The notes under the pieces were generated by a model. That model had not been told where the DNA came from and made no database searches. It was given only the letters and a program-made list of their open reading frames with translations. Source: Terramyces sp. JEL0728 (taxonomy: Eukaryota > Chytridiomycota > Chytridiomycetes > Rhizophydiales > Terramycetaceae). From it: 64,000 nt of DNA. A program made the translations under genes and the position numbers. Each line of letters opens with the position of its first letter. Position 1 is the first letter of the stretch. This document shows positions 34,305 through 49,933 of the stretch, piece by piece. Location of the stretch: assembly GCA_027603945.1 (NCBI GenBank), contig JADIIU010000021.1, positions 1-64,000 on the forward strand. Reading direction: 5' to 3'.

Positions 34305-36289
34305 ATGAAAAGTACATCATGGGAGAGGAAAGTTCCAAATGGTGTAAATATGGAGAGTATCAAGCAACCATCTGCACAACCAATATCTAGAAATCCAAAC
34401 GAATCAGCGAAAGAGAATCGAAATAAATCCCAGGTTAATCTAACAACAATATTCAAACAGAAAATCAAGAATGATAAACCGCAAGTGGTAGCTGCAGAGT
34501 CCAATCTATCACCACTCCACATGCATGCACCGCAGTTGGCAAAGAAATCGCAGGAAGGAAACGGAACTGAAACTCAAAATCGCGCTGAATCTAGAGGGAT
34601 TTTCCATCAAAAACGTGAGGTTACAACTGATACTCGACTACGGCTATCTGAACAGCAAGTGGTTAAACAAGAATCAAAACCACAAGATCCAAAATACAAG
34701 TATGGCACCAAGCCGAAACTTTTGAACAATCCAATGAAATTTACTTTGTTCCAAAAAGGATCTGGGGTTAAAGCGGAACTGAAAGGAACTAAATTGCGTA
34801 TAACTGAACCGGCGATACTCAAAAGAAAAGCAACAGGAGAGGATTCAAGAACAAAACAAGCGAAAACAGAACCAGATGGGTTAATTCCTAATCACTCCTT
34901 GAACCAATATCAGCCAGCTGAATTTACCTCTTCAGTGAAAAAAGACAGAGATTCTAAACCCAAATACGAAAATGTTTTGTCTGGCGAGCAGGAGCATATC
35001 ATGTCTCTGGTTTTTGCTGGAACGTCATTCTTTTTCACTGGTAATGCTGGAACCGGAAAGGTAAGTGCTATTGATGCTAGTCTTTTGTATTAAAGGAACT
35101 GGTAAAGAGGTGGAAAAGGCTTGGGCACAGCGAAGTAAAATATGCATTGACTGGTAATACTAATCTAAAATAGCGGCTACCGGCGTTGCTGCTTACAATA
35201 TAGGCGGATGCACTTTACATTCTTTTGCTGGCATTGGGCTTGGAAAGGGAACCAGAGAGCAGTGCGTTGGATACCTTAAAAAATCACTTTCGAGTATCAA
35301 CAGGTGGAAAAGTTTAAAACTGTTGATTATTGATGAAATATCAATGATTGATGCAGACTATTTCGACAAATTGGATTTCATTGCTAGACATATAAGAAAC
35401 TCTCCAAAACCGTTTGGTGGAATCCAAATTATTCTTTGCGGGGACTTTCTTCAACTGCCTCCTCCTTCAAGTAGCTCAAAATTTGTGTTTGAAAGTACAG
35501 GTACTTTGCATCTAAAGTAGCTTGGAAAGACTTGGATTTGCAGATGGTATGCTTGAAAAAGATATACAGACAAACAGACCCACTTTACATGAAAATTTTA
35601 AATGAAATTAGGATAGGTAGAGTGACTGACGAAGCAATGAAGATTATTAAGGGCTTAGCAGAGAACAATATCGAAAAGAAATTCAATGTATGCACAAAGC
35701 TATTTCCTACCCGCCAAGAGGTACAGAAGGAAAACACGGGCCAATTAGCAAAACTTGACGGTGAACCCAGGTCGTTCAGCGCCAGTGACAGTACTGACGA
35801 CGAAAAGCTTGTTCAGAAACTCAACGATACACTATTGGCACCGCCAAAGCTGGTTCTTCGAATAGGGGCTAGTGTAATGTTGATTAAAAATATTTCTGGT
35901 AAAACGCTGTACAATGGCGCGATCGGAACCGTTAAATCATTCGAAAATGAGGGGATACATGTTGAATTCCAAGGCTATGGCGTGGTATCTATAACCCGTG
36001 AAAACTTTGAATTATCAAGACCCGACAAGACAATTTTAGCCAGTCGGTGCCAATTTCCACTTATTCTTGCGTATGCATTGTAAATTAGATTGACAATAGG
36101 AGTATTCACAAATGTCAAGGACAGACATTAAAGTCTGTTTATGTGGACCTGAAAAATATATTTGAAAATAGCCAAACTTATGTCGCACTATCCCGTTGCA
36201 CATCATTAGATGGATTGCAAGTAAAGAACTTTGAACGTTCAAAAGTTAAAGTTGATCGAAAAGTAAAGCGAATTAACGTAGGTGATTGA
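34305..36289 (+). CDS. PIF1: PIF1-family DNA helicase
   Basis: 5'-3' superfamily 1B helicase acting on G-quadruplexes, replication forks, telomeres or mitochondrial DNA. Five exons give 634 residues; introns 35061-35080, 35154-35173, 35501-35520, 36080-36099, all 20 nt. The first 230 residues are basic and disordered, with QVNLTTIF resembling a PCNA-binding box. The helicase core has Walker A GNAGTGKS (246-253), [13 protein letters not shown], Walker [15 protein letters not shown], and the C-terminal [10 protein letters not shown] and [10 protein letters not shown]. The start at 34305 is the first ATG of the frame. Nuclear versus mitochondrial use cannot be decided. Motif order and splice joints make the assignment firm. 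Confidence 0.93.
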
Positions 36290-36454
36290 ATTTTACAAGA
36301 ATCTGGGATTACTAGAATGAGAAATATATTAATGAAATAAATTAGCAAAATGTCTTTCTGTGTTGACGGCTCGTCGATTCTGGCAAAGAAATAATTACAC
36401 TCTTCAATTTTGTTGAAATAAACCCTGATTCATACATGATTTATTGCGAAAATA

Positions 36455-39400
36455 CTAGCCGTCCGAGTCATAATCTGAATTATCGCTATTTTCCTCTGGT
36501 TCATCTCTAGCAAGCACTTTCTTTTCCTTCTTTTTCGTCTCGATGCCTTTCTTTGCTAATAGTTTGGCAGTACTTTTCTTTACTTTTCTAGTTCTTTTTG
36601 GAGTGGTAATAGGTGACTGATCAGATGAGCAAGGTGTCGATTTTCCCAGCTCTGCGATATTCTTTGAACACAAGGTATTCACTTCAGCATGGCTCAACAG
36701 CGTGTTGACTGCTTTTGCGAAATCCACACCCATCTTTTCCAAATCTGGGATTTGCACTTGCATACCCTATAATTAGTTTGGTCTACTCTTTTTTCGCCAA
36801 AGTCCATCCCGCAATATGTAGATTCAAGAGTAAAACTATTGATTATTTTGAATTCTCTCCGCAATACCACTCTAGCTGTAGATTCTTTTGATTTCTCAAT
36901 GTTAAAGCGACAAGCATTAAAATCAAATATCGAAGACTGTTGAGCCAGTATCTGCGGGAATATTTTTTCTAGTCCTTCAATTTCGGATCCAGGTGGATTT
37001 TCGCAGCCAAATATAAATGCGTTCTTTTTCCTTGAATGGCCATGAAAGTCGCAAGATAGCTATAATTAATCCAACCGTACTAAAATCTGGCAATTGAGCT
37101 TTATCAAGAAACGGTACAACAATTTTGTCCAAAATATAGTTGGCGAGAGCACCCTTGAGGGCGATTTCCAGTGTCTGTTCAGATCAACTCCCGCTAGTGA
37201 ACATCTGTGGCTTCCGTTGATGGTGCCGTCTGGATTTAACATAGGAACCACTTTAAATACACAGTTTCTCCTCAGATTAACAGCAGTATCATCGTTGCTA
37301 AGTAGGAATTGAATCAATCCATTCATCATATGGCTAGAGTTACTTTCTCCAGGATGAACTCTGGCACTCAGCAATACATATTTTCTATCCTTGATGGGAA
37401 TATCACCTACTGTAAACTAAACACTTACTATTTACAAAATCTGTGATGGTTAGTAAAATACAATCATTTCCTCCCAAGGTTCTACATAATAGAGCTCGTC
37501 TGCATATATTTTTGAATTTAGAATTATTGCTAAGCTGGTATAATGATCTTTGAAGTTCAGAATAAGTATAAGGATAGTGATAAGCAAAGTAGCATGTATC
37601 ATTTGGGTTTTTAAAAGTGATTGACATTACCAGGGTAGAATACGTATTTGCATCGGTAGCAGCAGAATCTATCGTGCTTGGATCTGCTCCTGTCTTTCTG
37701 TAATGATTCCTACTATTAATTGCAAAAACTTTATATAAAATACATAGTCTCCGACTCTTTTCCATCCAGGCTCCTCTACGCAATACATTACGGGCTGCAT
37801 TCCGTTATTAAACTGGCTAGCCGGCTTGCTCAAGTTTAAAATGTTAAATTTGTATGTTGTGTTTGCAGCCATTCGCTTAACAGAAAAATAGAACCACTGA
37901 TTATGTTTGCCAAGTCCCGAATTGATATCTGATTCAATGAGTAAATCATATTCAAACTGTGAAATTTTGACTGCTAGCTGTAGATTCCCGCTTTCGAATC
38001 TGGAATCGAACATCAGTGTTCTACATAAAAACGGATTTACCCATCAATAACATTGGAGTTTGGAGATTTGGAGTAATCCATCACGTCATAAACAATCGAT
38101 CCTTTTGGAGACTGTTGAAACATCCTCGCTGTTTGATCAAACATGACCTTTCTAACTTATATTAACACCAAGGTACCTAAAAGTCATTGGCGACCTCCTC
38201 AGCAACTGTTCCGAATCGCAACCAACCAAATTTCGGCAAACAAAGTGTTTTCCAGGCGCCATTGGTTGCACATGTCTGACACTTATGTTGCAATTTGCAA
38301 GGTCGCATTTTGCTATTGGTAGATTTTCAAGGTAGGATAATTCTGGGCAGAGTTTTCTGAATTTCGATTGAACAAGATCTTGGATTGATTGTGGTGGTAT
38401 TCCCTGAGCCTTTGCCTTTCCTCTGCTCAGATCCTGGGCAAAAACATCGATTATATTTTCATAATCTGTTTCCAAATCTTTTAGATGATCAGATTGGGTT
38501 AAATTGGGTGAGGTCTTTGGTCTTTTTCCTAAGAATGGCGGAGTAAGGGTTTCTGTATACAAGTTTGGAGCAGATTCAAAGTGAACTGGAGCATTCATCT
38601 CATAGCTTTTTTTTGCTACTGGTTCGACTGGTAGTGGAAACGTTCTCTCGACATGGAAATTCATAAAAGGTAAATCAGCTTGACCTGCAGCCGAACGCAA
38701 AGCTCCAACTAGCAAGGAAGATACTGAATTTACAGACGTTAGTGACATGTTGACACACTCAGAGGCTACGGTTAATCATTTTTACTTTGTAACAGGGTAT
38801 TCAATAAATCAGACAAGATTTTGGAGCCGTCTGCACTATCAAATGCTTTTTTGCCGAATTCTTGTCAATATACAATTACCATAATCATTAAGGACTTTAA
38901 CAGCTTTGAGCGAGGCTTTTTGCAACCCTTCAAAAACTGAGCAGCAATGAGTTAGGAAAAATTTCATCCCAAATGTTTTTACAATTTCCGAAGCAGTTGA
39001 TTTTGATTTGGCTAGATAGGCCATCAACTCAACAGCGTTGTCCAATTTTGACAAAGTTACTTGTTGAGCGCTGTTTTTGAAGATACTGTCAATCAGGGGG
39101 ACCAAGTTGCTCTTTTGCAAAATTGACAGGTTATTTTCTTGTTAAATCCAGTGTACCGTTTTTAGAAGCAAATATCCTCAGAATGTTGAAGGTAATCGTC
39201 ATTAAGGCGAAATCCTTTTTATCCACGCTGCGCTTTAAAGTTTTGATGGCAATCGGGACAGCGCCATGAAGTCTAGCTAAAAGGGCAAGCTTTGGTTCTA
39301 AATAAAATAAAGAATTACCATACTTGGATAATTTACATAATATTGTAAAAATATTCATAAATATTTCATCTGTTCGCTGTAGAATATTGAGGGAAACATT

Positions 39401-40203
39401 GGATATTGAAGAGTTGTTTAAATAGTCGTGGTGGATATTGTAGATGGTTACTAGCAGTATTTGACATAGATTTTTCTTTGTCATCATTATCATATTGCTC
39501 GAAGCACTCTCGCAAGTTGTAATCAGCCTCAATAAAAGGTTAGTAATCACAATTGAAGTATCGATATCTGATATTTCCTGTTATCAGTGGCGCTAGTACC
39601 TTTAAACATCTGAATAAAACAGTGACGTTGGTGTTTGACTTTGAAAACAGAGATTTTTGAATTGGCGATTCTTCAATTAGGATTGTTTACCAGCTATTAT
39701 AGTTGAACTGTCCTTGTCAATTAATCTTTTCAGATCTAAACAGCTCCGTATTATTTTCCTCTTAGCTTCACTCGAGATTGCGGATTTTTCAAAGCTCGAT
39801 CCTCCACTTTCTTCCAAATTTTCAATTATTGAAGAAGACAAGGAAATCCTCGACATTTCAGATATTAATGTCCCAGATTCGTCTCTCGACGAGGCGATGC
39901 TATTCCTTTCGGACAGCTGAAACGCGGTCGAATCCTTATGCGAAGCCAACTCTTCCTTTGCTGTGTCCTCGTCTAATGTTTGTGAAATTGAAATCAGTAT
40001 TCTCAATACCGGTCCCGGAACATTTGGAGCCGTTATAGCTTGCGTGGAATCCCTTGCCTTTCTAAGGTTATATTGAATTACAATTTGGGCAAGTTGATGG
40101 ATTTTAGCTTTGGAGCTTTGAGTAGCGGTAAATTTGCCTGCTGATCAGGTATTGGTTTCTTTTGTTTTTCAGCTCGCTTTGCCAGAGAACCCTTTTTTAT
40201 CAT
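36455..40203 (-). CDS. AGTPBP1: CCP1/AGTPBP1-type cytosolic carboxypeptidase with ARM region
   Basis: Metallocarboxypeptidase that removes C-terminal or side-chain glutamates from tubulin, known from cilia and neurons. Thirteen exons give about 1167 residues; introns 40062-40081, 39671-39690, 39578-39599, 39138-39156, 38861-38879, 38766-38785, 38152-38176, 38021-38040, 37710-37729, 37410-37428, 37060-37080, 36767-36786. An armadillo-like helical region (to about 470) precedes the CCP N domain ([10 protein letters not shown]) and the catalytic domain: zinc ligands in VHPGES and DFHGHS, then NPDG, DLNR and the catalytic Glu in TLEST. The stop near 38772 lies inside a consensus intron, so the ARM and enzyme halves are one gene. 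The 25-nt intron could instead be 19 nt (38148-38166), changing a few residues. Confidence 0.93.
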
Positions 40204-40294
40204 GGGTAAGTTTAGTTTTGGTAAAAGCTCGCGTCGTCTAATGACATCACCTTAACGTGGAACAAGCTCAATTGAAATTGATGATGACTAGGAT

Positions 40295-44673
<4,379 letters not shown>

Positions 44674-45019
44674 TAGCAACTTTTGAATTTTCTTGAAAAA
44701 ATTTTTGGACACGTCAAGGAGGATTGCTTTTGAAGCTGATTTGCCATAATATATAATTATGCAGACTATGCCATTACTCCAAGATAGCCTCGTTAGCAGT
44801 GGTAAATGCTTTCAGAAAGGACAAGATTATTTGAGAATAAAGAAATCTTGTGGGATTATAAAATCAATTCTGAAGGGAGATTCAAAGACGAGTAGAATAA
44901 AGCGCTTCTTCTTGCAGTTGAATTTCTGCTGATTTTCCCCTCTAATCACCAGAAGTTCAACGGATATGAAAACGTTCAAGTCACATGATTTATTCTTTCA
45001 ATCTGCCAGAAAACAGGAA
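44674..45019. promoter_or_regulatory. divergent promoter region
   Basis: These 346 bp lie between the starts of the ABC transporter and the Pho85-like kinase. A short ATG frame inside (from 44745 on the minus strand) runs into a stop and cannot be spliced to the transporter. No RNA gene or repeat was found. Confidence 0.4.
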
Positions 45020-45935
45020 ATGGAAAAATATCAGAAAATAGAAAAGCTGGGAGAAGGTACTTTGAATATTAAAAAGGGACCTACGGAATAGTGTACAAAG
45101 CCCAGAATAAAGAAACAGGAGCCGTCGTTGCGTTAAAGAGAATCCGGCTGGACAATGAAGAAGAAGGAGTCCCATGCACAGCGATAAGGGAAATCTCTCT
45201 ATTAAAAGAACTCAAGCATCCAAATATAGTCAAATTGTACGATGTGATTCATACCGAAAAGAAACTCACATTGGTTTTTGAATACTTGGATTCTGACTTG
45301 AAGAAATACTTGGACAGCAATTCAGGTAATTTTTGTTAATGAAGGTGATATATCAGTAAATACAATTCAGCCGTTGATGCATCAGTTACTGGAAGGAATC
45401 GCCTACTGTCATGAACATCGGGTCTTGCATAGAGATCTCAAACCCCAGAATTTATTGATAAACAAAAAGATGGAATTGAAGCTGGCGGATTTTGGTTTGG
45501 CCAGGGCTGTTGGAATTCCAGTGCGGGGGTATTCGCATGAAGTAGTGACGCTGTGGTATAGAAGTCCAGATGTGCTTATGGGATCCCGCAACTACTCGAA
45601 TACTATAGATATGTGGTCTATAGGTACTTTTAATTAACCCAGGCTGTATTATGGCTGAAATGGCAACTGGACGGCCATTGTTTCCTGGAATATCGATTAG
45701 GGATCAATTATTAAAGATATTCCAAACTCTAGGGACACCAAATGAAATTATATGGCCGCGAATCTCTGAAATACCAGATTACAAGCCAGATTTCCCAATT
45801 TATCCTGCTGTCGAGCTGTCCGCAATACTACCTAAATTACAAGGAGATGGGATTGTGTTGATCAAGCGGATGTTGGAATATGCTCCTGAGAAGCGCATAA
45901 GTGCTGAGATGGCGTTGACTAGTAATTTTTATTAA
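45020..45935 (+). CDS. PHO85: cyclin-dependent kinase, Pho85/CDK5 group
   Basis: Serine/threonine kinase that works with cyclins in nutrient signalling and polarity. Four exons give 285 residues; introns 45057-45076, 45326-45344, 45624-45642. The glycine loop [11 protein letters not shown] is restored only by splicing; catalytic [15 protein letters not shown] and the APE-equivalent SPD are present. The sequence [26 protein letters not shown] and [19 protein letters not shown] matches the Pho85/CDK5 group better than CDK1. The cyclin-binding helix reads PCTAIRE instead of PSTAIRE. The C terminus is a little shorter than in relatives and ends at SNFY. Confidence 0.93.
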
Positions 45936-46020
45936 TCAAGGTCCTTTTTTCAATACACCCAAAGAATAATTTATATACTGTCTCTAGATTTAAATTTAAT
46001 TGTATTTTGTATCTTTATTG

Positions 46021-46080
46021 AGACACCACAGAGCTGCTTCTAATGGCATTAGACACCACAGAGCAGCTTCTAATGACTAT
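46021..46080. repeat. 30-bp imperfect tandem repeat in a 391-bp spacer
   Basis: Two 30-bp units, 46021-46050 and 46051-46080, start with AGACACCACAGAGC and differ at a few positions near the end. They lie in the spacer (45936-46326) between the kinase stop and the TLC gene start. The spacer holds no supported gene. Confidence 0.8.
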
Positions 46081-46326
46081 CTTCTAAGCTATATTGCGGT
46101 TTGCGATCCACTCGCGGGCCGCAAATGAAGCATTTCAAAATACAAATTCACACCCTAGAGCTATGTAACATGTCTGCCTTTAACAATACGTGGGCCGATG
46201 TCTGGACAAACAATGGCTGGATCAGGTGTCCAGAGGTGCCTCGATCAAAGCCAATACAAACCAATCACAAGATACGGGCACATCACATGAAGACATATAT
46301 AACCCTCCCAGTTTGCAATTACGCTG

Positions 46327-47010
46327 ATGAACTCTACTTTTGTCCCAGCAGTTGCAAATTTGCAAAACCAAACATTTCTAGCAAGCTTTATTTCGTATAC
46401 CCTCTTCCAACTAGTAATGTTTTACAAAATTACCAGCGATAACAGCAAGATATTTACTCTAAATTCAAAGCAAATCGCCTGGCTTCCAACGTTTTTCATT
46501 ACAATTCCAGTCTGTGCAATATCGATTCCGTATTCGTATCACTTATTTTACAGACAAGATTTCAGTTGGGTTAATAACTGGGTATCACAATTCATTGCGG
46601 CTTGTTTTATTTCGTATTTGATGGTTGATATGGTGTTGGGGACACTCTACTATCCGAAAAGATTTGGACTAGTCACTGGGTACATTCACCACACTCTATA
46701 TCTACTAATATTGTTTGATTTCCTTAGACATGGGGTCGGCGGATTGATGGGGCCATTCTGCCTTATGGAATATCCAACGTTTGTGTTGACAATGGGAAAC
46801 TTGAACCAGAAATGGAAGAGTGACTTGGGTTTCGGATTGCTGTTTTTTGCGACCAGAGTAGTATTTCATGGGTATATCATTTTGCAGTACTACCAATGGT
46901 TTGGATTCAGCAGGTTCTTGTTTTATGTTGCCGTCAGCTACCCAATGCATTTACATTGGTTCAAAAAGTGGTATTCGTCATACACGAATCCAAAAATCAA
47001 GTTTCTCTAA
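46327..47010 (+). CDS. TLC-domain membrane protein (TLCD4/TMEM56-like)
   Basis: A 227-residue intronless multi-pass membrane protein with five to six hydrophobic helices. The TLC (TRAM-LAG1-CLN8) pattern is visible: a lumenal DMVLG segment, GYIHHTLYL with paired histidines near residue 120, then the EYPTFVL motif near 150. The ceramide-synthase Lag1 catalytic double-His region is not fully matched, so it is more like the TLCD4/5 or TMEM56 group than a ceramide synthase. Likely ER or plasma membrane; lipid-related role inferred. Convergent with the ZIP gene, stops 25 bp apart. Confidence 0.8.
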   Translation: MNSTFVPAVANLQNQTFLASFISYTLFQLVMFYKITSDNSKIFTLNSKQIAWLPTFFITIPVCAISIPYSYHLFYRQDFSWVNNWVSQFIAACFISYLMVDMVLGTLYYPKRFGLVTGYIHHTLYLLILFDFLRHGVGGLMGPFCLMEYPTFVLTMGNLNQKWKSDLGFGLLFFATRVVFHGYIILQYYQWFGFSRFLFYVAVSYPMHLHWFKKWYSSYTNPKIKFL

Positions 47011-47035
47011 TTTAATTTGAAATAAAAGTAGTTTA

Positions 47036-48115
47036 TTATGCCCATATGCCAATTATCGCCATTGCAGCTGCACCCGCGTACATGGAAATGAAGCAAGCTG
47101 CTTTGAACTTTTTAGAGAATCTATTGAATGATGGGCTGTGGTTGACTTCATTGCTGATTAGTTCCGCATAGCAGTTATAAAACAAAATACCGGCAGAGAT
47201 GGAATCTAGGATGCCTTGAATCAGAATCATCTTGGGATCGTTTGCATTAAACACGTTACGTACCCCTACACCGATTGAAATACCGATTGGGGTAGTTAGA
47301 GGGTATAAGAATCCCAACACGTACTTTACTTTGGTGTCAAATTTAGCATTTGAAATCAAGATTCCCAGGGCCATTCCTTCAAACATCTGATGGAAGCAAA
47401 TTGCAATCAATAGAGAGACAAATCCAGTATCAGGTGTAACACCAAGGGTCAGTCCAATAATTAGGGAATGAACCAAAATGCCAGATTCTAAAATAATTGT
47501 TTGGAATCTCTTGTTAGGATCTACATGCTGATGTTTGTGTGGATCGATTGATTCTATTGTAATATTGTGATCCAAAGCAACCGCAATAGGTTCAGTGATT
47601 GAAGATTCGTCCATATCTTCTTTAGCTGAGCCATGGGTATGATGCAAGTGATCCAAGTCTTTAAGGATATGCTCATGCTCGTGTTCATGAGTGTGCTGTG
47701 AAGAAGCTAATTCTAGTAACTGGACCATAAATGAAGCTGCAACACCAAACAAACCAACGTAATTAGTTCCATAACTCTTCCAGCTATCTCCAAGACAAGG
47801 ATTAGAGAATTGAGAGAAAGCATCGGGCAGCAAATGAATCCAAGCCGTTCCAGCAATTATTCCCATTCCGAAAAACTTTAGAATGTGCAAAAGTTGTCCG
47901 ATTATCGGTATTTTGAAGCCATCAACAAACATTGCACCAAACATGCCTGCTGCAGACACTACAAAGACAATGAAAATACCTCCGATGTGGAATGGGAGAT
48001 CATAGCTATCTATAGAGTCTCCAGAACAGACAGCCGTGTTGTCACCGCTTTCACCAGCGGCTTGCGAAAGCACTACGGCTGTTAATAATGACGCTGCTAT
48101 GATATTATTGAACAT
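47036..48115 (-). CDS. ZIP-family zinc/iron transporter
   Basis: Divalent metal importer, 359 residues, intronless. A signal peptide or first helix (1-20) is followed by eight transmembrane segments. The cytoplasmic loop between helices 3 and 4 is His-rich, with HTHEHEHEH and further pairs such as HKHQH, a typical metal-sensing loop. The metal pore motifs HSLIIGLTLG (helix 4) and HQMFEGMALG (helix 5) are complete, which places it in the Zrt1/IRT-like subfamily. Probably plasma membrane. Expression is likely metal-regulated in related fungi, but no zinc-response site was identified here. Confidence 0.93.
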   Translation of the reverse strand: MFNNIIAASLLTAVVLSQAAGESGDNTAVCSGDSIDSYDLPFHIGGIFIVFVVSAAGMFGAMFVDGFKIPIIGQLLHILKFFGMGIIAGTAWIHLLPDAFSQFSNPCLGDSWKSYGTNYVGLFGVAASFMVQLLELASSQHTHEHEHEHILKDLDHLHHTHGSAKEDMDESSITEPIAVALDHNITIESIDPHKHQHVDPNKRFQTIILESGILVHSLIIGLTLGVTPDTGFVSLLIAICFHQMFEGMALGILISNAKFDTKVKYVLGFLYPLTTPIGISIGVGVRNVFNANDPKMILIQGILDSISAGILFYNCYAELISNEVNHSPSFNRFSKKFKAACFISMYAGAAAMAIIGIWA

Positions 48116-48461
48116 CCTTGGATATGTTTTGAATTTTTTTTGAGTACCTCAAAGGACAGGGGCATTCCTTTTTAAGCTACCCCAAGCCACACCATACGCT
48201 CTTTATAATATATTGCATTGACCTGTTTCTGTATCCTTTATTTAAGACTGCATCGGAGAAATTGGCAGCCGGAATAGAGGATCGGCGGGGGATTGCGCAA
48301 TATTGACACTGGCAAATTAAATACGGGATCTATCGATAAATTCAAAATAGTATCATAAGGCACTCTATATTTTATTTGCTCAAACATGCAAACAAAAATT
48401 ACATCATTGTTCTTTTTCTGATGGACACTGATATTAATGTAAAAACAGCCTAAAAATAGAG
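48116..48461. promoter_or_regulatory. divergent promoter region
   Basis: These 346 bp separate the ZIP transporter start from the coiled-coil protein start. No coding exon, repeat or RNA gene was found. Confidence 0.35.
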
Positions 48462-49898
48462 ATGGAGAAATATAGGAGCAACAAAGATATATTCGCATCC
48501 AGCTCAAAAGGTGGTATTTGCCGAAAAAATTAAAGACAAACACCCGCCAGTGTCATCCTTAAAATACACCAAAGAAAAAAAGGAATTGAAACAAAAGAAG
48601 GAAGGGCTGGGATCTCTTATGGATAGATATGTATTACAACAACGAAAGGAAGTGCTGGACCTCGCGTCTGGATATTTATCAGCCAACAAATCAAACAAAA
48701 TCTTGGAGGACAAAGCAAAGGAACAGAAACAGCCTGGATTGTTTGGAGTTTATACTCCAAAGAATATCCTCGATGAAGAAAATGGAATAGGAATAGGAGC
48801 AATGCATGATATTTTAGGGGAATTTGACTCTGTAAAGAAAAAGACGGACATGGTAGCTCAACCAGAGAACCCCAAAGTAGAACGGCAGATTCCCCCATTG
48901 AAAAAAGTGAGTAGGAAATTTATTGAACCTTTCCAATTGCATTTGACAAAGATTGATCAGTATAAAGTGGTTTCGCAAATCAAATCAAATTTAATTAGCG
49001 ATGGAGTTAGAATAAAATATTGCGATACTGCCAAGCAAGACAAATTGAAAAAATTCAAGGGATTCATTCAAAAAGAGTTGTCTGCAAGTGAATGTCCAGA
49101 AAAGGGGCCGGATGTTGGAAGGCTAAGTGTGTATTCCACTTGTTTTGAACAAATAATACAAGAATTTACTACATTTGGCCCACTACTGGCAGAAATCAAA
49201 GTAATTGGCACTAATAATAGGCAGAATATGACAAAATCCTGAATAATTACCAAGAAAAGGAGGACGAATTTACATTCTTGAGAACCAAAGTACAGAAACT
49301 TATTTCTCAAAATGAAAATAGATTCTTGCTCCGATTCGAAAAACAAAAATGCACCGAGCTAGAACAAAAGATTGAAACCCTAGAAAGTAATTTGCATATT
49401 AAAGCCAGCTGAAAACGATAAACTGAAAAAAGACATGATTTATAAATTAACTGTCTATGCAAGTTATCTGCCAGAATCAATTTTGGCCCAACATAGAAAA
49501 GATGATTTGATGCTGCAGGATGTTGGGGAAATACTACCGTTTGAGCTTGGAAAAGATCCTCTATCACTAAAAGATCAAGCTATTTCAGAAAGGGATAAAT
49601 TAATCAGAGAAAAGATGCTGGAAATTCAGGAACTAAGGCAAACGCAAGAAGCAGAATTTGTACCGCGAGTTACGAAAGAAAAAATAGAGGAAAACCTTCG
49701 AATATTAGAAGTAATTAGGAATTAAATTAGCAAAAATATAAAACTTACTCTGAGCAGAATGCTCAGTACGAAATCGAACTTGCCGAAAAGAAAGAAAGGG
49801 TGCGTACTTTGGAAAACCAATTGCGAGAAAAAGAGCAACAATATCAGTTCTTGGTTGCCGAGTATAGTGAATTATCAGAAACTTTAAATAAACAATGA
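48462..49898 (+). CDS. coiled-coil protein with TSNAXIP1-like N-terminal domain
   Basis: Five exons give 450 residues; introns 48514-48535 (22), 49201-49220 (20), 49387-49408 (22), 49711-49730 (20). The central block (about 185-260), with FEQIIQEFTTFGPLLAEIKAEYD after splicing (quoted in part), recalls the translin-associated factor X-interacting N-terminal domain, found in TSNAXIP1 and C6orf118, proteins enriched in ciliated cells. The rest is charged coiled coil, ending LSETLNKQ. The first exon was added because the following frame has no ATG; a second possible donor at 48511 would change one residue. A cilium or sperm-tail role is inferred from family distribution. Confidence 0.65.
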
Positions 49899-49933
49899 TA
49901 AATCAGACAATGACACATTGTTTTTCAACCAAG

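Noticed and set aside
38772..38774. Stop codon dividing the ARM and carboxypeptidase parts into two genes
   Set aside because: A 20-nt consensus intron removes it and preserves the frame and the known family architecture.
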